This document shows positions 58,761 through 64,000 of a stretch of DNA of 64,000 nucleotides, piece after piece. Position 1 is the first letter of the stretch; the number at the start of each line of letters is the position of its first letter. Under the pieces are notes generated by a model. That model saw only the letters and a list, made by a program, of their open reading frames with translations, did no database searches and was not told the origin of the DNA. This stretch comes from Mucilaginibacter corticis (GTDB lineage Bacteria > Bacteroidota > Bacteroidia > Sphingobacteriales > Sphingobacteriaceae): the NCBI RefSeq assembly GCF_007558865.1, contig NZ_VLPK01000001.1, positions 2,232,001-2,296,000 on the forward strand. The letters run 5' to 3'. The position numbers and the translations under genes were made by a program.

Positions 58761-61700
58761 ATGAAAACATTTATCACTTTACCTGTAAAGCTCTGCCTTT
58801 TATTTTCTCTATTTGTACTATTTGCCTTTACCCGAAAGGGGGATGAACCCATTGATAAGCTTGTAACGGCTTTGCAACACTGGACGGACAGCATCCCGCA
58901 GGAAAAAGTATACCTGCACATGGATAAACCTTATTATGCCCTGGGCGATACTATCTGGTTCAAAGGTTATCTCACCATCGGTAGCCGTCATCAGCTTTCG
59001 GCACTGAGCGGTGCGGTGTATGTCGACCTGATCACCGAGCAGGATTCATTGGTGCGGTCATTAAAACTGCCGGTAACCTCGGGCATGGTGATGGGCGATT
59101 TTATTTTGAGCGATGATTTGAAACAAGGCAGCTATCGTATTCGTGCCTATACGCAGTGGATGCGCAATGCCGGGCCTGAATATTTTTATGACCATACCTT
59201 TACCGTGGGTGACCTGTTGAGCAATAATATTATTACCAAGGCAGATTACAGGTATAAAGATGAAGCAGGTAAATCGGTATTGACAGCCATGCTCAACTAC
59301 ACCGACGACCAGGGTAAACCCCTTGCAGGCCGTGATGTGCGGTATACCATCATGATAGGTAAGAAAGCAGTATGGTCGCAGAATGTAAAAACGGATGCAT
59401 CGGGTAACGTGCCGATAAAGATAAGCAATGATAAACATACCGACTTGGCGGGTTCTTATATCCATACCAGCATACAGGGATCAAATAAGCAACCTTTGTA
59501 CCGTGATTTCCCCATCAAGGCCGGTTTACTGCAAACCGATGTACAGTTTTTCCCTGAAAGCGGTAACCTGGTAAATGGTATAGCCTCAAGAGTTGCTTTT
59601 AAAGCTGTAGGGATTGACGGACTGGGCACAGCCATAAAAGGTAAGATCACCGACAATGAAAATAAGGAAGTGGCTACCATTGAAACCCTGCACGCCGGCA
59701 TGGGCAGCTTCTCGTTAAAACCAGAAGCAGGTAAAAGTTATACGGCCAATATCACCTTTGCAGATAATACCACAAAAAATATTGCCCTGCCCGGGGCGGC
59801 AGATGGCGGTTATGTGTTGAGCGTATATCAGCCAAATAAAGACAGTGTATTGGTCAGGATCCACGCTTCGGCAAATAAGCTGAACAGCACAGTAAATCTC
59901 ATCGCTCACAGCAGTGGCGAAACCATTTTTGCCGCGCCGGTAAAGATAAATGGCGTACTTACATCCATCTGGTTAGAGAAGAAATCTTTTCCAAGCGGTA
60001 TCGCCCAGTTTACGCTTTTTGGCAACGATAACGAGCCGTTGAACGAGCGGATAGCTTTTATTAAAGCAAATGACAAAATGCACTTGGCTATCAGTACCGC
60101 TAAAACAACTTATGGCAGTAAGGAACATGTACTGATGGACCTGGAAGCAAAAGACAGCAAAGGCAAACCTACGTTCGGTAACTTCTCTGTAGCGGTTACA
60201 GATGAAAGCAAGGTGCCTGTTGACGAAAGCGCCGAGAGCACCATCTTTTCAAATATCCTTCTTACTTCAGACATTAAGGGGTATGTAGAAAAGCCCAACT
60301 ACTATTTTATCAACGATAATGATGAAACCGATAGAGCATTGGATAACCTGATGCTTACGCAAGGCTACCGCAGGTTTGAATGGAAAGATTTAAATAACAC
60401 GGTAAGTACAAAACCTATATTCGCGGTTGAGGGATGGGGTAGCAAGATATCGGGCACTGCAACTACACTTGGCCATAAACCACTGGCAAATGCCAATATA
60501 ATACTCATGGCTTTAAAAGCCGGTGTTACTAAGGGCACCACTACCGATGCAAACGGCAGGTTTAAATTTGATAGTTTGTTTGTTACCGACAGTATTAAAA
60601 TTACCATACAAGCCCGCACTGCCAAAAACAGCGATAGGGTAATTCTCACCTTAGATACTACCCCGACGGTAAAAAGGAATATTAACCCCAACTATCCGGA
60701 TGTAAGTACCAATATCAGCGCTACGCTTAAAACCTATCTCGATATGGGTAAAAGGGAAGATGATATTTACGAACAAACAGGGCAATTAGATAAAGTACAC
60801 CGGTTAAGGGAGGTACGGATCAATGCCAAAAAGGTAGAAGCGAGTAGTGGTATCACTCCGCAAGGCATGTTCAAAATACCTGAAGGATCGGCGGATCAGG
60901 TTATTACTATCCCTAATCCTGATGATTATACTACATTGGGAATGGCTTTACAGGCCAGGCTACCCGGCGTAAGTGTAACATCCAACCTGGGTTATACCAC
61001 ACTAAAAGAGCTGCGATCTGGAAGTCCGATATCACTTATTCTTGACGGAAGAAAGATAACCAATGCCGACGAGATCTCGGAAATATTGGAAGGAAGTGTA
61101 ATGCCGGAAGATGTGGCCAAGATAGAAATGGTAAGAACCAACCAGGCTATGCTTAGCTTTTTGCGCGGGCCTGGTGACAATAGTGCAGGATATGTGTTGA
61201 TCCTGACCAAGCTGGGTTACACGCGTAAACAATATAACCCCAACATAGCCAACATTATCCCTAAAGGTTTTAACAAAGTACGCGAGTTTTATTCGCCGCG
61301 TTATGACCGGCCGGGCAATGCGGCCAAACTGCCTGATCTGCGCACCACCGTTTTCTGGAACCCATACCTGAAAACCGATATATCAGGCAAAGGAACATTT
61401 AACTTTTTTAATGCTGACGGCCCGGGCACTTACCGCGTGGTGGTAGAGGGTATCAACGCCGCCGGCGAGCTGGGCAGGCAGGTGTTTCATTATACGGTTG
61501 ATGGCAGCCAGGCGGCTACCGTAAGCAGCGCAGGCGCTGCATTAACCGCTTCTGCCGATAAAGGTTTATCATTGATAACAACGCCATTGGATAATCTGAA
61601 CAAGCGCCTGCCGGTTGAGAAGGTTTACCTGCATACCGATAAATCATACTATAATATTGATGATACGCTTTGGTTTAAAAGTTATTTGGTGGACGGGGCG

Positions 61701-64000
61701 AGCCTTGCACCTTCTAAATTAAGTAAGTTTTTGTATGTTGATATTATTGATGATACGGTGGTAGTGGCGCGCCGCATAAGCATCCCCATAAAAGATGGAT
61801 TGGGCTGGGGACAGATACCCTTACCAAAGAAAATTTTTCATCCGGGAGGCTATACTATACGTGCCTACACTAACTGGATGCAGAATTTCGGCGACGATTA
61901 TTTCTTTACGCAAAGATTTTACCTGGGTTTACCAACGCAGGCCGGGTGGCTTGTAAAATCAAACGCGGTGATTAAGCCAGCCGGCGATAAAGATCAATTG
62001 CAGGTAGAAATAAAACTAAACCGGTCAGACAAGCTTAACAGCCCCGTTGCCGTACACAAAGTACAGGTGAAAATATTTGAGAGCCGTGATTCATTGTACA
62101 GAAACGAATATTACATCTACAAAGAAAACATGCAGACAGGTATTGACGGCAGTCTTAAATTTAGCCAGGAGCTTGATAAAAAAGCCAAAACAGGCTTGTT
62201 AACAGTTACTATAACCCCGCTTGAAAAAGATGATAGCGGAAACGTGCTGCGGGTACCTTTAAACCTTAACCTTGATAAAAAGATAGATCTGCAGTTTTTA
62301 CCCGAAAGCGGTAAACTGGTTGCGGGTTTAAAATCGGTAGTCGGATTTAAGGCCGTTGGGCAGGATGGCACCGGCGTCTCTGTAGCAGGCGGTGTTTATG
62401 ATAGTAAAGGCAACCAGGTAGCGCATTTTACAACGCTTTATAAAGGCATGGGCTCATTCGAGTTTACACCGGCCGCTAACGAAACGTACAGCGCCAAATT
62501 AGACGCGCAAACCACCAAAAAATTCTGGTTCCCGAAAGTAAATCCTGCCGGAACGGTTATGCATATTGATAACCCGGAAGGCGACGGCCAGATAAAAATA
62601 GCATTGTCGGGATTAAAAGATTTGAAAGCTGACAGCGCCTGTTACCTGTTAGGAATGTCAAGAGGTGTGGTATATTACACGCAACAGGTGGCGTTGAACC
62701 AGGCAGATCTCACGGTCGACAAAAAGCTGTTTCCGACAGGTGTAGTAAAATTCACCTTTTTTAAAGGCAAAACACCATTAAATGAGCGCGCGGTATTTAT
62801 CGATAATCATGATCAGCTAAGCATTAAGATCACATCAAATAAAACCGGTTACCAAAAAAGAGATAGCGTTGGGTTGGACATCGAAGTAAAAGACAAAAGC
62901 GGTATCCCGGTGCAGGGCAGTTTCTCGCTGGCTGTAACCGACGATTCACAGCTAAAACCGGATAGTTTGGATAATAACGGCATAGCTGCAAGCCTGCTGA
63001 TCAATTCTGAACTGAGGGGACATATCGAATCGCCGGGATATTATATCACCAGGACAGATAAAAGTGCATGGCAGGCGCTGGATAACCTGATGCTTACCCA
63101 AGGCTGGACAGGTTATGACTGGAAAGACATTTTTGCTCCTGCAAAACCGGTACAATTTGAAGCGGAAAAAGAGTTCAAAGTAACCGGCCGGGTATCAAAT
63201 CTATTCAATAAGCCGGTTGCCAACGCGCAGGTGCTCATATCATCACAAAAACCAAACTTTATTGCAACTACTAATACCGACGAAAAAGGTATTTATACAT
63301 TCAAAAAACTGCCCCAGATAGATTCAGGTTCCTTTTTTATACAGGCCAACAACAAGAGCGGGAAAAAAATGTCATTTGGCGCTATCACCGTTGATAAATT
63401 TAAACCTCCCGTTGTGCCCGAAAGTTTAAGGGGATCACAAAATCCATGGTATGTAAATGCCGACACTGCCGAGATAAACTATGCAATGCGGAAAGCCCAG
63501 GCGGCAGATGATGCCAATATAAAACTTACCGGCAGGGTGTTAAAAGAAGTCAATATCAAGGCAAAAACTATCATAAAAAATACATACAATCCGTTGGGGG
63601 CGGGCGAATCTGACTTTGCCTATACTGAAAAGGACATCAAACAATCGGGCACTATGAACCTGTATGATCTGTTAAGGCAAAAAGTGCCCGGTTTTAATAT
63701 TTCCAATAATGCAAGCAACCATGATTCCTACGGAAACCTGGTAAAACTAAAAGCGCCCAAAGCAATAACGCCCGGCAGTGCAGGCACCAGGGATGGCTTC
63801 GCTGCGATGAAAATTAATGGCCAGGCTTGCACTGTCACAATTGACGGCAGCAAACTGCCTATAACTATGGATGATCCTTACTCGGTAGAGGAAATGATAG
63901 ATGAAGTGAGCCAATTTCAGATCGCTACTTTAAGCGGATTGGAAGTGATAGAAAGCACTCCGTTACGCGAAAGATTAAAAGCAAAAGGATACCCTGACGG
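58761..64000 (+). CDS. Giant secreted protein: two tandem macroglobulin-like/TonB-plug-like modules (3' end outside window)
   Basis: Open from the ATG at 58761 to the right edge, 1746 codons without a stop. A signal anchor (KLCLLFSLFVLFAF) is followed by module 1 (about 30-940): MG2-type start QEKVYLHMDKPYYALGDTIW, the marker ALDNLMLTQGYRRFEW, a carboxypeptidase-like regulatory domain with TTTDANGRFKFDS, and a plug-like region (DGRKITNADEISEILEG, GYVLILTKLG). Module 2 starts at about 945 with VEKVYLHTDKSYYNIDDTLW and repeats the order, including ALDNLMLTQGWTGYDW, TTNTDEKGIYTFKK and a second plug-like part at the edge. Single-module relatives of this kind are common in Bacteroidota; their role at the cell surface is not settled. 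Confidence 0.85.
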   Translation, partial: MKTFITLPVKLCLLFSLFVLFAFTRKGDEPIDKLVTALQHWTDSIPQEKVYLHMDKPYYALGDTIWFKGYLTIGSRHQLSALSGAVYVDLITEQDSLVRSLKLPVTSGMVMGDFILSDDLKQGSYRIRAYTQWMRNAGPEYFYDHTFTVGDLLSNNIITKADYRYKDEAGKSVLTAMLNYTDDQGKPLAGRDVRYTIMIGKKAVWSQNVKTDASGNVPIKISNDKHTDLAGSYIHTSIQGSNKQPLYRDFPIKAGLLQTDVQFFPESGNLVNGIASRVAFKAVGIDGLGTAIKGKITDNENKEVATIETLHAGMGSFSLKPEAGKSYTANITFADNTTKNIALPGAADGGYVLSVYQPNKDSVLVRIHASANKLNSTVNLIAHSSGETIFAAPVKINGVLTSIWLEKKSFPSGIAQFTLFGNDNEPLNERIAFIKANDKMHLAISTAKTTYGSKEHVLMDLEAKDSKGKPTFGNFSVAVTDESKVPVDESAESTIFSNILLTSDIKGYVEKPNYYFINDNDETDRALDNLMLTQGYRRFEWKDLNNTVSTKPIFAVEGWGSKISGTATTLGHKPLANANIILMALKAGVTKGTTTDANGRFKFDSLFVTDSIKITIQARTAKNSDRVILTLDTTPTVKRNINPNYPDVSTNISATLKTYLDMGKREDDIYEQTGQLDKVHRLREVRINAKKVEASSGITPQGMFKIPEGSADQVITIPNPDDYTTLGMALQARLPGVSVTSNLGYTTLKELRSGSPISLILDGRKITNADEISEILEGSVMPEDVAKIEMVRTNQAMLSFLRGPGDNSAGYVLILTKLGYTRKQYNPNIANIIPKGFNKVREFYSPRYDRPGNAAKLPDLRTTVFWNPYLKTDISGKGTFNFFNADGPGTYRVVVEGINAAGELGRQVFHYTVDGSQAATVSSAGAALTASADKGLSLITTPLDNLNKRLPVEKVYLHTDKSYYNIDDTLWFKSYLVDGASLAPSKLSKFLYVDIIDDTVVVARRISIPIKDGLGWGQIPLPKKIFHPGGYTIRAYTNWMQNFGDDYFFTQRFYLGLPTQAGWLVKSNAVIKPAGDKDQLQVEIKLNRSDKLNSPVAVHKVQVKIFESRDSLYRNEYYIYKENMQTGIDGSLKFSQELDKKAKTGLLTVTITPLEKDDSGNVLRVPLNLNLDKKIDLQFLPESGKLVAGLKSVVGFKAVGQDGTGVSVAGGVYDSKGNQVAHFTTLYKGMGSFEFTPAANETYSAKLDAQTTKKFWFPKVNPAGTVMHIDNPEGDGQIKIALSGLKDLKADSACYLLGMSRGVVYYTQQVALNQADLTVDKKLFPTGVVKFTFFKGKTPLNERAVFIDNHDQLSIKITSNKTGYQKRDSVGLDIEVKDKSGIPVQGSFSLAVTDDSQLKPDSLDNNGIAASLLINSELRGHIESPGYYITRTDKSAWQALDNLMLTQGWTGYDWKDIFAPAKPVQFEAEKEFKVTGRVSNLFNKPVANAQVLISSQKPNFIATTNTDEKGIYTFKKLPQIDSGSFFIQANNKSGKKMSFGAITVDKFKPPVVPESLRGSQNPWYVNADTAEINYAMRKAQAADDANIKLTGRVLKEVNIKAKTIIKNTYNPLGAGESDFAYTEKDIKQSGTMNLYDLLRQKVPGFNISNNASNHDSYGNLVKLKAPKAITPGSAGTRDGFAAMKINGQACTVTIDGSKLPITMDDPYSVEEMIDEVSQFQIATLSGLEVIESTPLRERLKAKGYPD

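Noticed and set aside
1..64000. CRISPR arrays, insertion sequences, prophage, rRNA operons
   Set aside because: No regularly spaced repeats, transposase, integrase or structural phage genes, and no rRNA sequence were recognised on either strand.

Overview
The window reads as chromosomal DNA of a Bacteroidota bacterium, most likely Sphingobacteriaceae (Mucilaginibacter/Pedobacter-like). The grounds are a SusC/SusD pair driven by an ECF sigma factor and FecR, GldA/GldF/GldG-type transporter genes, LytS/LytTR two-component genes, many secreted proteins with short signal peptides ending in AQ, and promoter-like TAnnTTTG boxes close to start codons. The genus is an inference; no rRNA or tRNA gene was seen.

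Region 1 (1-14.6 kb) is accessory and visibly decaying. It holds a histidine kinase overlapping a BLUF blue-light sensor, a DoxX protein, TolB-like propeller proteins, a LytS/LytTR pair, an MBL-fold hydrolase, a FUSC-like protein and a Crp/Fnr regulator. Five genes or fragments here are broken: a PAS remnant, DUF808/YedI, a TolB-like gene, a secreted protein and an SDR. Most lesions are one- or two-base indels, so real decay and consensus error both need testing.

Region 2 (14.8-31.7 kb) is the most interesting block: nine co-directional genes that look AT-richer than their surroundings and end in a strong terminator. The order is ECF sigma, FecR, SusC, SusD, GldA-like ATPase, a GldF-GldG fused permease, a protein with two complete MutS cores in one chain, a secreted double M16 metallopeptidase, and a cysteine-synthase-like PLP enzyme. 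There is no glycoside hydrolase. A peptide- or amino-acid-related import/processing system is the natural guess, but the role of the MutS-like protein is unexplained.

Region 3 (31.7-37 kb) centres on DNA repair: a LigD whose N-terminus is an exonuclease III-type nuclease instead of the usual phosphoesterase, with a small partner gene upstream, followed by a GNAT acetyltransferase and a lone receiver protein.

Region 4 (37-50.3 kb) is rich in envelope and ion-homeostasis genes: a PerM/AI-2E family protein, two MscS family proteins (one lacking three internal segments), an APC permease, a ClC channel, a CPA1 Na+/H+ antiporter, DUF2147 and DUF4396 proteins and a MarR regulator.

Region 5 (50.3-58.4 kb) has a GH130-like protein with an SDR, an RskA-cupin anti-sigma-like protein beside a sigma fragment with region 2 only, a complete ECF sigma with a membrane partner, a decayed royal-jelly-family gene, a GlpQ-like phosphodiesterase, and a redox cluster (DUF2892, 1-Cys peroxiredoxin, Crp/Fnr, cytochrome b5-like).

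Region 6 (58.7 kb to the right edge) is one open reading frame of more than 1,740 codons containing two tandem copies of a macroglobulin-like plus TonB-plug-like module.
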